32,562 nucleotides of DNA. Source: Sphingobacterium sp. UBA2700. GTDB taxonomy: Bacteria; Bacteroidota; Bacteroidia; Sphingobacteriales; Sphingobacteriaceae. This document shows, one piece after another, positions 1 to 6,972 of the stretch (position 1 is its first letter; every line of letters begins with the position of its first letter). The notes below the pieces were generated by a model. That model was not told the origin of the DNA. It made no database searches and saw nothing but the letters and a program-made list of their open reading frames with translations. The position numbers were made by a program, and so were the translations under genes. The stretch is from the NCBI GenBank assembly GCA_002354335.1, contig DELI01000028.1:1-32562 (forward strand). The letters run 5' to 3'.

Positions 1-20
1 AGGAAATACTAACTACTACT
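1..20 (-). repeat. Edge of a TAG-rich heptad repeat behind the outer-membrane protein gene
   Basis: Directly after the TAG stop of the barrel gene the minus strand continues with the 12-mer TAGTAGTTAGTA (plus coordinates 7-18). The same 12-mer lies behind nusG (4310, 4331), behind the T9SS protein (32245) and, on the minus strand, right of the chitinase gene (5594, 5601, 5615). The window ends before any terminator can be seen. Confidence 0.5.
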
Positions 21-1190
21 CTAAAACGCTTCACTAATACTCAAATAAAAGCCTGACTGTCTTTTTTCGCCGGGGCGCTGTTCGCCGAAGGCGTAGTCGA
101 ACCGGATGCTGCTATTATGTTCTAAGCTAAAGAAGTAGCGCAGTCCGGCGCCGTAGCTTGGGAGTAAGCGGATATCATTTTCTTTGGAGAAGGTGCTGCC
201 GGTTCCGAGGAATCCATTGATTCCGACACGGGGGTGAAATCTATAGCGCAGTTCTGCCTGGGCGGTAGCATAATTATTGTCTTTGTATCGGCCGAGGTAA
301 TAGCCACGCATGGTCATATCGCCACCTAGATCACGGAGCACGTAGAATGGAACTTTATCTCCGTAGGTTCCGCGGAATAGACCTTGGGCAGCGACGGTTA
401 GGGTATTGCTGATGGGGTAGAAGCCGCGTACATCGACTTCAACTTGGGAACCGATGAAGTTGTCTTTGCCGAAGAAGTTTGGCGCATAGCTATATTTGGC
501 ACGTCCGTAAAAACCACGGGTGGTATAGGTGGTGTTATTTCTATTGTCGTACAATGCCGATGCACCGAATGCGAGGTACTGTCCTCCAGACTTTCCATAG
601 ACCGTTGGTTCTTCGAAAATACCACCTGTTTCGATGTCTTTAAACTTTAGATGCTCGTAGTTTACATTTAGTCCGGCGTAGAAGTTGGGGGCGAATCTTT
701 TTTCGCCATCCAGTTTGATGCGGTATAGTTTCTGGTCGAGGTAATCTTCATCTGCTTTCCAAGTATCATTCCCGATACCGTAAAAATTAAATGGCCAGTC
801 GCGATAGCGCAGTTCCGAGAGGATGTGGTATTCATTTCCTTTGGTCCAGATATCGGAGATGAGTTTAATATTTTTTTGTTTTTTCGTCGTCAGGGTTCCG
901 ATGAGTGTTAAGTTTGACGTTCGGCTATTGAGGTCCTGTTTGTCGATATAGAAGTTATAGGTACTTGCGATACCGTATTCGAAACCCGTTTCCTGTGCAT
1001 ATCCAACAGCGGGGAGTACCATAAAGCTTGCCGATCGGGAGGAATCTTTCTCCGAGGAGACGAATTTTTTGATGATTTTTTTGATGAAATTTGTAGAGTC
1101 CGCGCTGCTATTCTGCGCTGTTGCATTCAGATGCAAACCTAATGTTAAGGCTGCAAGAGGTAGAAGTTTGTATAATCTGGTATTAAACAT
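21..1190 (-). CDS. Outer-membrane beta-barrel protein, bacterial surface antigen (D15/Omp85-like)
   Basis: Predicted outer-membrane barrel of 389 residues. It opens with a signal peptide (about residues 1-26, hydrophobic core LLPLAALTLGL, ending ATAQ) and then shows alternating hydrophobic/aromatic beta strands to a C-terminal Phe, the usual barrel end. A segment near residue 300 (MRGYYLGRYKDNNY) resembles the conserved RGF..GRYRD region of the surface-antigen domain of BamA/TamA-type proteins. There is room for only a short N-terminal extension (about 45 residues), so no full POTRA series. I chose ATG at 1190; a TTG two codons upstream is in frame, but it lies inside a TAnnTTTG promoter-like element (1194-1201). 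The stop is TAG and runs into TAG-rich repeat DNA. Role inferred: outer-membrane protein of unknown substrate. The surface-antigen family assignment is fairly secure, the specific function is not. Confidence 0.8.
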   Translation of the reverse strand: MFNTRLYKLLPLAALTLGLHLNATAQNSSADSTNFIKKIIKKFVSSEKDSSRSASFMVLPAVGYAQETGFEYGIASTYNFYIDKQDLNSRTSNLTLIGTLTTKKQKNIKLISDIWTKGNEYHILSELRYRDWPFNFYGIGNDTWKADEDYLDQKLYRIKLDGEKRFAPNFYAGLNVNYEHLKFKDIETGGIFEEPTVYGKSGGQYLAFGASALYDNRNNTTYTTRGFYGRAKYSYAPNFFGKDNFIGSQVEVDVRGFYPISNTLTVAAQGLFRGTYGDKVPFYVLRDLGGDMTMRGYYLGRYKDNNYATAQAELRYRFHPRVGINGFLGTGSTFSKENDIRLLPSYGAGLRYFFSLEHNSSIRFDYAFGEQRPGEKRQSGFYLSISEAF

Positions 1191-1193
1191 GCG

Positions 1194-1201
1194 CAAATAT
1201 A
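1194..1201 (-). promoter_or_regulatory. Candidate -7 element of the outer-membrane protein gene
   Basis: On the minus strand TATATTTG matches the Bacteroidota -7 consensus TAnnTTTG and ends only three bases before the ATG at 1190. If it is used, the transcript would be nearly or fully leaderless. No good -33 TTTG is seen about 20 bases upstream, so this is tentative. Confidence 0.35.
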
Positions 1202-1286
1202 GGGGTTCTGAAGAATTGAAAATAAAAATTATTTACTTGCGTATCAGGTAAATGGTTTTTGAAGCGTAAAAAAAAGGATAAATATA

Positions 1287-1317
1287 TTTTGTAATGTGCT
1301 TTCAGTAGCTATCTTTG
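1287..1317 (+). promoter_or_regulatory. Candidate promoter P1 upstream of the tRNA-tuf cluster
   Basis: TTTTG (1287-1291), an 18-base spacer and TATCTTTG (1310-1317) fit the Bacteroidota promoter pattern TTTG-N19to21-TAnnTTTG with one base less spacing. It lies about 160 bases before the first tRNA. Confidence 0.5.
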
Positions 1318-1389
1318 CATCATCAAAACGGGGAAATAACGAAGAAAGTTTTGATGAGTTCTTTAAGTGAAAAAAAATAAAAATAAAAC

Positions 1390-1420
1390 TTGCAGAAGTC
1401 AAAATAATATCAGATTTTTG
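1390..1420 (+). promoter_or_regulatory. Candidate promoter P2 upstream of the tRNA-tuf cluster
   Basis: TTG (1390-1392), a 20-base spacer and GATTTTTG (1413-1420). The -7 element departs from TAnnTTTG at one position. It is about 55 bases before tRNA-Thr and could be the proximal of two tandem promoters, as is common for stable RNA genes. Confidence 0.4.
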
Positions 1421-1475
1421 CACTCGCTATCTACAGGTAGCCGTTCTTTAAGAAAGTTTTATTAAATTTATATAC

Positions 1476-1548
<73 letters not shown>

Positions 1549-1573
1549 CAAACGTAACTTTAGTTACAGGTCT

Positions 1574-1654
1574 GGAGGGGTTCCAGAGCGGTCAAATGGG
1601 ACGGACTGTAAATCCGTTGCTTCGGCTTCGAAGGTTCGAATCCTTCTCCCTCCA
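1574..1654 (+). tRNA. tRNA-Tyr (anticodon GTA)
   Basis: An 81-base class II tRNA with a long variable arm (around TTGCTTCGGCTTCGAA). The acceptor GGAGGGG pairs with TCCCTCC (one G-T wobble), the anticodon loop is CTGTAAA (GTA), and the T arm contains GGTTCGAATCC. CCA is not encoded. It lies 25 bases after tRNA-Thr(TGT). Confidence 0.95.
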
Positions 1655-1663
1655 CACACACTC

Positions 1664-1710
1664 TTTGTTTACGCTTTAGCTGCTTGCAGTTTTCTCAAAG
1701 CGTAAACAAA
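1664..1710 (+). repeat. Perfect 14-bp inverted repeat between tRNA-Tyr and tRNA-Gly
   Basis: TTTGTTTACGCTTT (1664-1677) is exactly complementary to AAAGCGTAAACAAA (1697-1710). The 19-base loop contains a small CTGC-TT-GCAG hairpin. It starts 10 bases after tRNA-Tyr and ends 6 bases before tRNA-Gly. The plus strand has no T tract after it, so it is not a normal intrinsic terminator. An RNA-processing or attenuation structure in the polycistronic tRNA transcript is one inference. Confidence 0.7.
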
Positions 1711-1715
1711 AAAAA

Positions 1716-1788
1716 GCGGAAGTAGCTCAGTTGGTAGAGCGATAGCCTTCCAAGCTATAGGTCGCGAGTTCGAACCTCGTCTTCCGCT
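1716..1788 (+). tRNA. tRNA-Gly (anticodon TCC)
   Basis: The acceptor GCGGAAG pairs with CTTCCGC, the D arm contains AGCTCAGTTGGTAGAGC, the anticodon loop is CTTCCAA (TCC), and the T arm contains AGTTCGAACCT. CCA is not encoded. Third tRNA of the cluster before tuf. Confidence 0.95.
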
Positions 1789-1876
1789 CAATTTATAAAA
1801 CAAAACAAGTCTCTGTCTTCTTTGATATTTTTATGTAAAGACTAGAGGCTTATAGCTGTAAATAAGGTTTTTGTAA

Positions 1877-1941
<65 letters not shown>

Positions 1942-1948
<7 letters not shown>

Positions 1949-1973
1949 CGACACAAAAGTTTTTTTAACTTTG
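1942..1973 (+). promoter_or_regulatory. tuf promoter with -33 element inside tRNA-Thr
   Basis: TTTG (1942-1945, within the tRNA acceptor strand), exactly 20 bases, then TAACTTTG (1966-1973). This is an excellent fit to TTTG-N20-TAnnTTTG. Predicted transcription starts about 40 bases before the tuf ATG, so tuf may be made both from this promoter and by read-through from the tRNAs. Confidence 0.6.
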
Positions 1974-2019
1974 TAACATAATTAAAAGAAATATTTTATA
2001 ATTACTAATTCGCATAAAC

Positions 2020-3207
2020 ATGGCAAAAGAGAAATTTGACCGTAGTAAACCGCACTTAAATATTGGTACTATTGGTCACGTTGACCACGGTAAAACGACT
2101 ACAACAGCTGCTATCACTAAAGTATTAGCTGATAAAGGTTTGTCAGAAGTTCGTTCATTTGATTCAATTGACTCAGCTCCTGAAGAAAAAGAGCGTGGTA
2201 TCACAATCAACACTTCACACGTAGAATACCAAACAGCTAACCGTCACTATGCACACGTTGACTGTCCAGGTCACGCCGATTACGTTAAAAACATGGTAAC
2301 TGGTGCTGCTCAAATGGACGGTGCTATCATCGTTGTTGCTGCTACAGATGGTCCTATGCCTCAAACTCGCGAGCACATCCTTTTAGCTCGTCAGGTAGGT
2401 GTTCCTGCGTTAGTAGTATTCTTGAACAAAGTTGACTTAGTTGATGATTCTGAGTTATTAGACTTAGTTGAAATGGAAGTTCGTGAATTATTATCATTCT
2501 ACGAATTCCCAGGTGATGATATTCCTGTAATCCAAGGTTCTGCATTAGGTGCATTGAACGGTGAAGAGAAATGGGTTGATTCAATCATGGAACTAATGGA
2601 CGCTGTAGATAACTACATTCCAATTCCTCCACGTTTGACAGACTTACCTTTCTTAATGCCTATCGAAGACGTATTCTCGATCACAGGTCGTGGTACAGTT
2701 GCAACTGGTCGTATCGAAAGAGGTGTAATCAACTCTGGTGATCCAGTTGAGATCTTAGGTATGGGTGCTGAGAACTTGAAATCTACAGTAACAGGTGTTG
2801 AGATGTTCCGTAAAATCTTAGATTACGGTGAAGCTGGTGATAACGTAGGTTTATTGTTACGTGGTATTGAGAAAACTGATATCCGTCGTGGTATGGTTAT
2901 CTGTAAACCAGGTTCAGTAACTCCTCACACAGATTTCAAAGCTGAGGTTTACGTATTATCAAAAGCTGAAGGTGGTCGTCACACTCCATTCTTCAACAAA
3001 TACCGTCCTCAATTCTATTTCCGTACAACAGACGTAACTGGAGAGATCACTCTAGAAGCAGGTACTGAGATGGTTATGCCAGGTGATAACGTAACAATCA
3101 CTGTTAAGTTGATCAACGCTATCGCTATGGAAAAAGGTCTACGTTTCGCTATCCGTGAGGGTGGTCGTACAGTAGGTGCTGGTCAGGTAACTGAAATCTT
3201 AGCGTAA
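2020..3207 (+). CDS. tuf: Translation elongation factor Tu
   Basis: EF-Tu, the GTPase that delivers aminoacyl-tRNA to the ribosome, 395 residues as usual. The GTPase domain shows the P-loop GHVDHGKT (19-26), switch I RGIT (59-62), DCPGH (81-85, with catalytic His85) and NKVD (136-139). Domains II and III follow and end with the typical [15 protein letters not shown] tail. Codon use is strongly biased (GGT, CGT, TTA, frequent AAC), as expected for one of the most abundant proteins. It follows four tRNAs, precedes tRNA-Trp-secE-nusG, and has its own promoter and a strong terminator. Identification is certain. Confidence 0.99.
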   Translation: MAKEKFDRSKPHLNIGTIGHVDHGKTTTTAAITKVLADKGLSEVRSFDSIDSAPEEKERGITINTSHVEYQTANRHYAHVDCPGHADYVKNMVTGAAQMDGAIIVVAATDGPMPQTREHILLARQVGVPALVVFLNKVDLVDDSELLDLVEMEVRELLSFYEFPGDDIPVIQGSALGALNGEEKWVDSIMELMDAVDNYIPIPPRLTDLPFLMPIEDVFSITGRGTVATGRIERGVINSGDPVEILGMGAENLKSTVTGVEMFRKILDYGEAGDNVGLLLRGIEKTDIRRGMVICKPGSVTPHTDFKAEVYVLSKAEGGRHTPFFNKYRPQFYFRTTDVTGEITLEAGTEMVMPGDNVTITVKLINAIAMEKGLRFAIREGGRTVGAGQVTEILA

Positions 3208-3240
3208 TCTCGAAAGAGATTATCTCTAAAACATAGAAAT

Positions 3241-3277
3241 TAAGCTAACCGATGCAAGTCGGTTAGCTTATTTTTTC
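3241..3277 (+). terminator. Intrinsic terminator of tuf
   Basis: Perfect 12-bp stem TAAGCTAACCGA / TCGGTTAGCTTA with a 6-base loop, followed by TTTTTTC. A second, weaker 7-bp hairpin (ACCATCT / AGATGGT, 3281-3301) without a T run sits just downstream. It separates tuf from the tRNA-Trp-secE-nusG unit. Confidence 0.9.
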
Positions 3278-3399
3278 AAAACCATCTGATTTTTAGATGG
3301 TCGGAGGATGGGCTTTTTCTTTATTGTAATTCAATAGAATTGGTTTGTATTCTTCGTATCAAAAGAAGGCTGTTTTTTTGATAATAAATTGAAATAATA

Positions 3400-3431
3400 T
3401 TTGTTGTAATGGGGTTGAAAACCTATATTTG
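3400..3431 (+). promoter_or_regulatory. Promoter of tRNA-Trp-secE-nusG
   Basis: TTTG (3400-3403), a 20-base spacer and TATATTTG (3424-3431). Exact match to the Bacteroidota consensus, placed 20 bases before tRNA-Trp and after the tuf terminator. Confidence 0.65.
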
Positions 3432-3451
3432 CAACGTTAAATAAAAAGCTA

Positions 3452-3524
3452 CACGGGCATAGTTCAAAGGTAGAATAGAGGTCTCCAAAACCTTCGATCT
3501 GGGTTCGAATCCTAGTGCCCGTGC
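3452..3524 (+). tRNA. tRNA-Trp (anticodon CCA)
   Basis: The acceptor CACGGGC pairs with GCCCGTG, the anticodon loop is CTCCAAA (CCA), and the T arm contains GGGTTCGAATCCT. CCA is not encoded, and the discriminator base appears to be C. It lies 22 bases upstream of secE and is probably co-transcribed with it. Confidence 0.93.
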
Positions 3525-3546
3525 AATTAACTTAGAAAAATTATAA

Positions 3547-3741
3547 ATGGCAAAAGTACTTGATTTTATTAAAGACTCTTATACAGAGATTACTGAAAAA
3601 GTGACTTGGCCTACTTGGTCTCAATTGCAAAGTCACGCTGTTGTCGTGCTTGTTGCTTCCCTAATTATTGCGATCGTTATCCTAATTATGGACAAGGCTT
3701 CAAGTAATGTGATGGAGTTGTTGTACGGTACGGGAGCTTAA
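3547..3741 (+). CDS. secE: Preprotein translocase subunit SecE
   Basis: Small 64-residue membrane protein of the SecYEG channel. An amphipathic N-terminal helix carries the conserved KVTWPTWSQL hinge (about 19-28), followed by one membrane span (about 32-50, VVVLVASLIIAIVILIM). This is the short single-span SecE form usual outside Enterobacteriaceae. It sits between tRNA-Trp and nusG, which starts 20 bases downstream, as in most bacteria. Confidence 0.97.
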   Translation: MAKVLDFIKDSYTEITEKVTWPTWSQLQSHAVVVLVASLIIAIVILIMDKASSNVMELLYGTGA

Positions 3742-3761
3742 TTTTCTAATCCAATATTAGT

Positions 3762-4307
3762 ATGGCAGATCAAAGTTTAAAATGGTACGTGGTACGTGCT
3801 GTAAGCGGGAAAGAGAAGAAAGTAAAACAATATCTAGAGGCAGAAATCAATCGCTTAGGCATTCAACACCTTGTTACGCAAGTATTAATCCCTATGGAGA
3901 AATACTACCAAATGCGTGATGGTAAAAAGGTGGCTAAAGAACGTAACTATTACCCAGGATACGTTTTGATCGAAGCCGCATTGGATGGTGAGATTGAACA
4001 CGCAATCAAAAATGTAAATAGCGTAATTGGTTTCTTAGGTGATAAAGCTGGAAACGCAATTCCTTTGCGTCCGTCAGAAGTTAACCGTATCTTAGGTAAG
4101 GTTGATGAAATGGCTGAGCAAGGTGAAAGCATCAATGTTCCTTACTACGTAGGTGAAACTGTAAAAGTAAGCGACGGTCCTTTCAACGGATTTACAGGTG
4201 AAATTGAAGAGGTACATGAAGATAAGAAGAAATTAACTGTAATGGTTAAAGTATTCGGACGTAAGACTCCTCTTGAATTGAACTACATGCAAGTAGAGAA
4301 AGAATAA
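3762..4307 (+). CDS. nusG: Transcription termination/antitermination factor NusG
   Basis: NusG, 181 residues, binds RNA polymerase and couples it to Rho or to the ribosome. The N-terminal NGN domain (about 6-115) starts KWYVVRAVSGKEKKVKQYL and contains YYPGYVLIE. The C-terminal KOW domain (about 126-178) carries GETVKVSDGPFNGFTGEIEE. It forms a unit with secE. Unusually, it is followed not by rplK but by TAG-heptad repeats, a strong terminator and a chitinase gene. Confidence 0.98.
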   Translation: MADQSLKWYVVRAVSGKEKKVKQYLEAEINRLGIQHLVTQVLIPMEKYYQMRDGKKVAKERNYYPGYVLIEAALDGEIEHAIKNVNSVIGFLGDKAGNAIPLRPSEVNRILGKVDEMAEQGESINVPYYVGETVKVSDGPFNGFTGEIEEVHEDKKKLTVMVKVFGRKTPLELNYMQVEKE

Positions 4308-4309
4308 TC

Positions 4310-4358
4310 TAGTAGTTAGTACTTATTATCTAGTAGTTAGTACTTAGTATTTAGTATA
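4310..4358 (+). repeat. TAGNNNN heptad array behind nusG
   Basis: TAG occurs with exact period 7 at 4310, 4317, 4331, 4338, 4345 and 4352; the seventh position, 4324, reads TAT. It starts two bases after the nusG TAA and runs up to the terminator. A 21-base internal duplication is visible (4310-4325 repeated at 4331-4346). Bases 4331-4370 are identical to 32245-32284. Confidence 0.85.
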
Positions 4359-4366
4359 AAGACCTT

Positions 4367-4396
4367 AGGCGTTGCAATTGCAGCGCCTTTTTTTTT
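4367..4396 (+). terminator. Intrinsic terminator of secE-nusG
   Basis: AGGCG and TGC pair with GCA and CGCCT (9 bp including one T-G wobble, loop AATT), followed by nine T residues. It ends the secE-nusG transcript, so rplK and downstream genes need their own promoter. Confidence 0.9.
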
Positions 4397-4468
4397 GTTG
4401 CATAGTGGCGATGGGATGGGCAGGTGGTTTGTTTTATTTATGTGGAACATACTCATTACTTGCTGTTA

Positions 4469-4499
4469 TTGGATGGGAATTATTTATTGTATATCTTAC
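4469..4499 (+). promoter_or_regulatory. Weak candidate promoter of the chitinase gene
   Basis: TTG (4469-4471), a 20-base spacer and TATCTTAC (4492-4499), which departs from TAnnTTTG at its last two positions. Correct spacing and position (25 bases before the ATG), but a poor -7. Confidence 0.3.
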
Positions 4500-4523
4500 T
4501 GTATTATTTTCAACCTAAACACT

Positions 4524-5522
4524 ATGCAATTTTACCGCACTATTCTGCTCGCCTTTTTTCTTTGTGCCTCTTTTTTGTCGCAGGCGCAACAAAAGCCTTT
4601 TATTATTTCGTATGTCACTGCTTGGACGAAGGAACTTCCGGATCCGAACTTGATTACGCATATTAACTATGCATTTGGTCATGTAAATAAGACGTTCAAC
4701 GGAATCGTGATTTCCAATGAGCCGCGTTTGCGCGAGGTGATCGCCATGAAAAAGAAGAGCCCGCATCTGAAAATATTGCTTTCTATTGGTGGATGGGGGA
4801 GTGGGGGCTTCAGCGAGATGGCAGCAACGGCCGAAAATAGGAGCGCTTTTGCCAAAGACTGCCAACGTATTGTTAAGGCTTTTGATCTGGATGGTATTGA
4901 TTTGGACTGGGAATATCCGAGCAGTAGCGAGTCGGGAATTTCGTCTTCGCCGGATGATATCGATAACTTCACGCTACTGATGCAGGATATCAGAAAAGCA
5001 ATCGGGAAAAAGAAGTTATTGACTTTGGCTACGATTGCCGACGGGAAATATATTGATTTTAAGGGCATCGATCCTTATATTGACTTTGTAAATGTGATGA
5101 TGTATGATGTGACTTTGCCGCCATTTCTACATAATAGTTTGTATCGATCGGAGCGCTCGGGTCGGGTCACTTTGGTTGAAGCGATGGAAGCTCATATCCA
5201 TGCCGGCGTGAAGAAAGAGAAGCTGGTCATGGGTATTCCGTTTTATGGTCGAGGCAATAAAAAGCAAACAGCGGATTATGTCATGTTTAAGGAGTACGCG
5301 AAGCTATCGGGTTTCGAGGAGAAATGGGATGATGTGGCGAAGGTTCCCTATCTGCAGGATGAGACAGGAACTTTGGTTTTTACCTTTGAGAATGTGGAAT
5401 CCTTGAAGTTGAAAGCTGCCTATATCAAAGCGCAAGGTCTCCTCGGAACAATGTACTGGGAGTTTTCTGGCGATGATGATCAGTTGTCAATGAGTAAGGC
5501 ACTTTATGAATCTTTAAATTAA
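4524..5522 (+). CDS. Secreted glycoside hydrolase family 18 (chitinase-like) protein
   Basis: Likely extracytoplasmic chitinase or related endo-acting enzyme of 332 residues. The signal peptide covers residues 1-19/21 (FYRTILLAFFLCASFLSQAQ). The GH18 TIM barrel shows LLSIGGWG (85-92) and the catalytic DGIDLDWE (123-130) with acid Glu130, then MMYDV, which carries the conserved Tyr/Asp, and the C-terminal MYWEFSGDD. The reading frame is open up to a TTG at 4395, but that lies in the nusG terminator T tract, so ATG 4524 with its signal peptide is the start. It interrupts the otherwise conserved nusG-rplK junction, is flanked by heptad repeats on both sides, and uses codons more evenly than its ribosomal-protein neighbours. 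Substrate specificity (chitin, or N-glycans as for endo-beta-N-acetylglucosaminidases) is open. Confidence 0.88.
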   Translation: MQFYRTILLAFFLCASFLSQAQQKPFIISYVTAWTKELPDPNLITHINYAFGHVNKTFNGIVISNEPRLREVIAMKKKSPHLKILLSIGGWGSGGFSEMAATAENRSAFAKDCQRIVKAFDLDGIDLDWEYPSSSESGISSSPDDIDNFTLLMQDIRKAIGKKKLLTLATIADGKYIDFKGIDPYIDFVNVMMYDVTLPPFLHNSLYRSERSGRVTLVEAMEAHIHAGVKKEKLVMGIPFYGRGNKKQTADYVMFKEYAKLSGFEEKWDDVAKVPYLQDETGTLVFTFENVESLKLKAAYIKAQGLLGTMYWEFSGDDDQLSMSKALYESLN

Positions 5523-5583
5523 TGGTATATTTGTCAGGAATTAAATCACATGACACGCTGTTTGTTTTTTGGATAGTCAAATC

Positions 5584-5639
5584 TAGGTCTAACTACTAAC
5601 TACTAACTACTAAATACTAACTACTAAGTACCAAGTACT
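5584..5639 (-). repeat. Inverted heptad array right of the chitinase gene
   Basis: Read on the minus strand this is again a TAG-heptad array. Its 12-mer TAGTAGTTAGTA lies at plus 5594-5605, 5601-5612 and 5615-5626. At its left edge AGGTCTAACTA (5585-5595) equals the right end of the 95-bp units at the window end. Its orientation is opposite to the array left of the chitinase gene. Confidence 0.8.
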
Positions 5640-5663
5640 TCTTCAGATAAAAAGTAAAAATTC

Positions 5664-5695
5664 TTTTAGTTTCTCAGAATTATTATATATCTTTG
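5664..5695 (+). promoter_or_regulatory. Promoter and leader of the rplKAJL-rpoBC transcript
   Basis: TATCTTTG (5688-5695) is a perfect -7 element; the -33 region (TTTTAG, 5664-5669) is weak. It gives a leader of about 100 bases before rplK. The leader holds a small hairpin (CAAAAC-TCC-GTTTTG, 5711-5725) that could be part of an L1 feedback site, but I cannot show this. Confidence 0.55.
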
Positions 5696-5805
5696 CACCT
5701 CGTTTGTATGCAAAACTCCGTTTTGTTACGGCGAGAAAAAGTAAATGTTACGTTATTGCTTCCAACTTACTAACAAACATTTAACAAATTAAATAACAAA
5801 ACAAA

Positions 5806-6249
5806 ATGGCAAAAGAAGTCAGTGCGTTAGTAAAATTACAAGTGAAGGGCGGTGCTGCGAATCCATCTCCTCCAGTAGGACCTGCATTAGGTGCTAAAGG
5901 TGTGAACATCATGGATTTCTGTAAGCAATTTAACGCTCGTACGCAAGATAAACCAGGTCAAGTATTGCCTGTTGTTATCACTGTATATGCCGACAAATCT
6001 TTTGATTTTATCATCAAAACTCCTCCAGTTGCAGTTCAATTAAAAGATGCTGCTAAGCTTAAAAGCGGATCTGGAGAGCCAAACCGTAAGAAGGTAGCGT
6101 CAATTACTTGGGATCAAGTAAAGACTATCGCGGAAGATAAAATGCCAGATTTGAATGCATTTACAGTAGAATCTGCTATGAAAATGGTAGCAGGTACTGC
6201 GCGTAGTATGGGTATCACTGTATCCGGTGATGCTCCTTGGAAAAATTAA
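5806..6249 (+). CDS. rplK: 50S ribosomal protein L11
   Basis: L11, 147 residues, part of the GTPase-associated centre with 23S rRNA. The N-terminal domain contains [20 protein letters not shown] and [13 protein letters not shown]; the C-terminal RNA-binding domain contains [20 protein letters not shown]. The proline-rich [10 protein letters not shown] segment is the usual L11 signature. First gene after the chitinase interruption, under its own promoter; rplA follows after 22 bases. Confidence 0.98.
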   Translation: MAKEVSALVKLQVKGGAANPSPPVGPALGAKGVNIMDFCKQFNARTQDKPGQVLPVVITVYADKSFDFIIKTPPVAVQLKDAAKLKSGSGEPNRKKVASITWDQVKTIAEDKMPDLNAFTVESAMKMVAGTARSMGITVSGDAPWKN

Positions 6250-6271
6250 TTAACGAAATCAGTTTAAGAAA

Positions 6272-6970
6272 GTGGCTAGATTAACAAAAAATCAAAAAGC
6301 GGCACTATCCAAAATTGAAGCTGGTAAAGCGTACTCTTTGAAAGAAGCTGCGGCTTTAGTAAAAGAGATTACAACAGCCAAATTTGATGCTTCAGTGGAT
6401 ATCGACGTTCGTTTGGGCGTAGATCCTCGTAAAGCAAATCAAATGGTTCGTGGTATTGCAACATTACCTCACGGAACTGGTAAAACTGTTCGCGTTTTAG
6501 TATTGTGTACTCCTGACAAGGAAGAAGAAGCTAAAGCAGCAGGTGCCGATTTCGTAGGTCTTGACGACTACATCAGCAAAATCGAAGGTGGTTGGACTGA
6601 CGTTGACATCATCATCACTATGCCTAGTGTTATGGCGAAAGTAGGTAAATTGGGTCGTATTTTAGGTCCAAGAAACTTAATGCCTAACCCTAAAACTGGT
6701 ACAGTTACTACTGAGGTAGGTAAAGCTGTAACAGAGGTTAAAGGTGGTAAGATCGATTTCAAAGTTGATAAAACCGGTATCATCCATACTTCAGTTGGTA
6801 AAGTGTCTTTCGACGCAGACAAGATTTATGACAACGCATTAGAGGTATTACAAACTATCTCTCGTTTGAAACCGTCTGCAGCAAAAGGAACGTACTTCAA
6901 GAGTATTCACATCTCTTCAACCATGAGTCCTGGTATTCATGTGGAGACTAAATCAGTAGCAGGAATTTAA
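6272..6970 (+). CDS. rplA: 50S ribosomal protein L1
   Basis: L1, 232 residues, forms the L1 stalk and in many bacteria represses its own operon. The start is GTG at 6272, supported by the N-terminus MARLTKNQK and full family length. Conserved segments are [17 protein letters not shown], the central [19 protein letters not shown] signature, and the [17 protein letters not shown] end. It follows rplK by 22 bases and is separated from rplJ by only two. Confidence 0.98.
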   Translation: MARLTKNQKAALSKIEAGKAYSLKEAAALVKEITTAKFDASVDIDVRLGVDPRKANQMVRGIATLPHGTGKTVRVLVLCTPDKEEEAKAAGADFVGLDDYISKIEGGWTDVDIIITMPSVMAKVGKLGRILGPRNLMPNPKTGTVTTEVGKAVTEVKGGKIDFKVDKTGIIHTSVGKVSFDADKIYDNALEVLQTISRLKPSAAKGTYFKSIHISSTMSPGIHVETKSVAGI

Positions 6971-6972
6971 TC

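Noticed and set aside
3281..3301. Second terminator behind tuf
   Set aside because: Only a 7-bp stem and no T run directly after it; mentioned with the main terminator but not called separately.
4395..4523. N-terminal extension of the chitinase from a TTG at 4395
   Set aside because: The TTG lies in the T tract of the nusG terminator, the added 43 residues are hydrophobic noise, and ATG 4524 gives a clean signal peptide.
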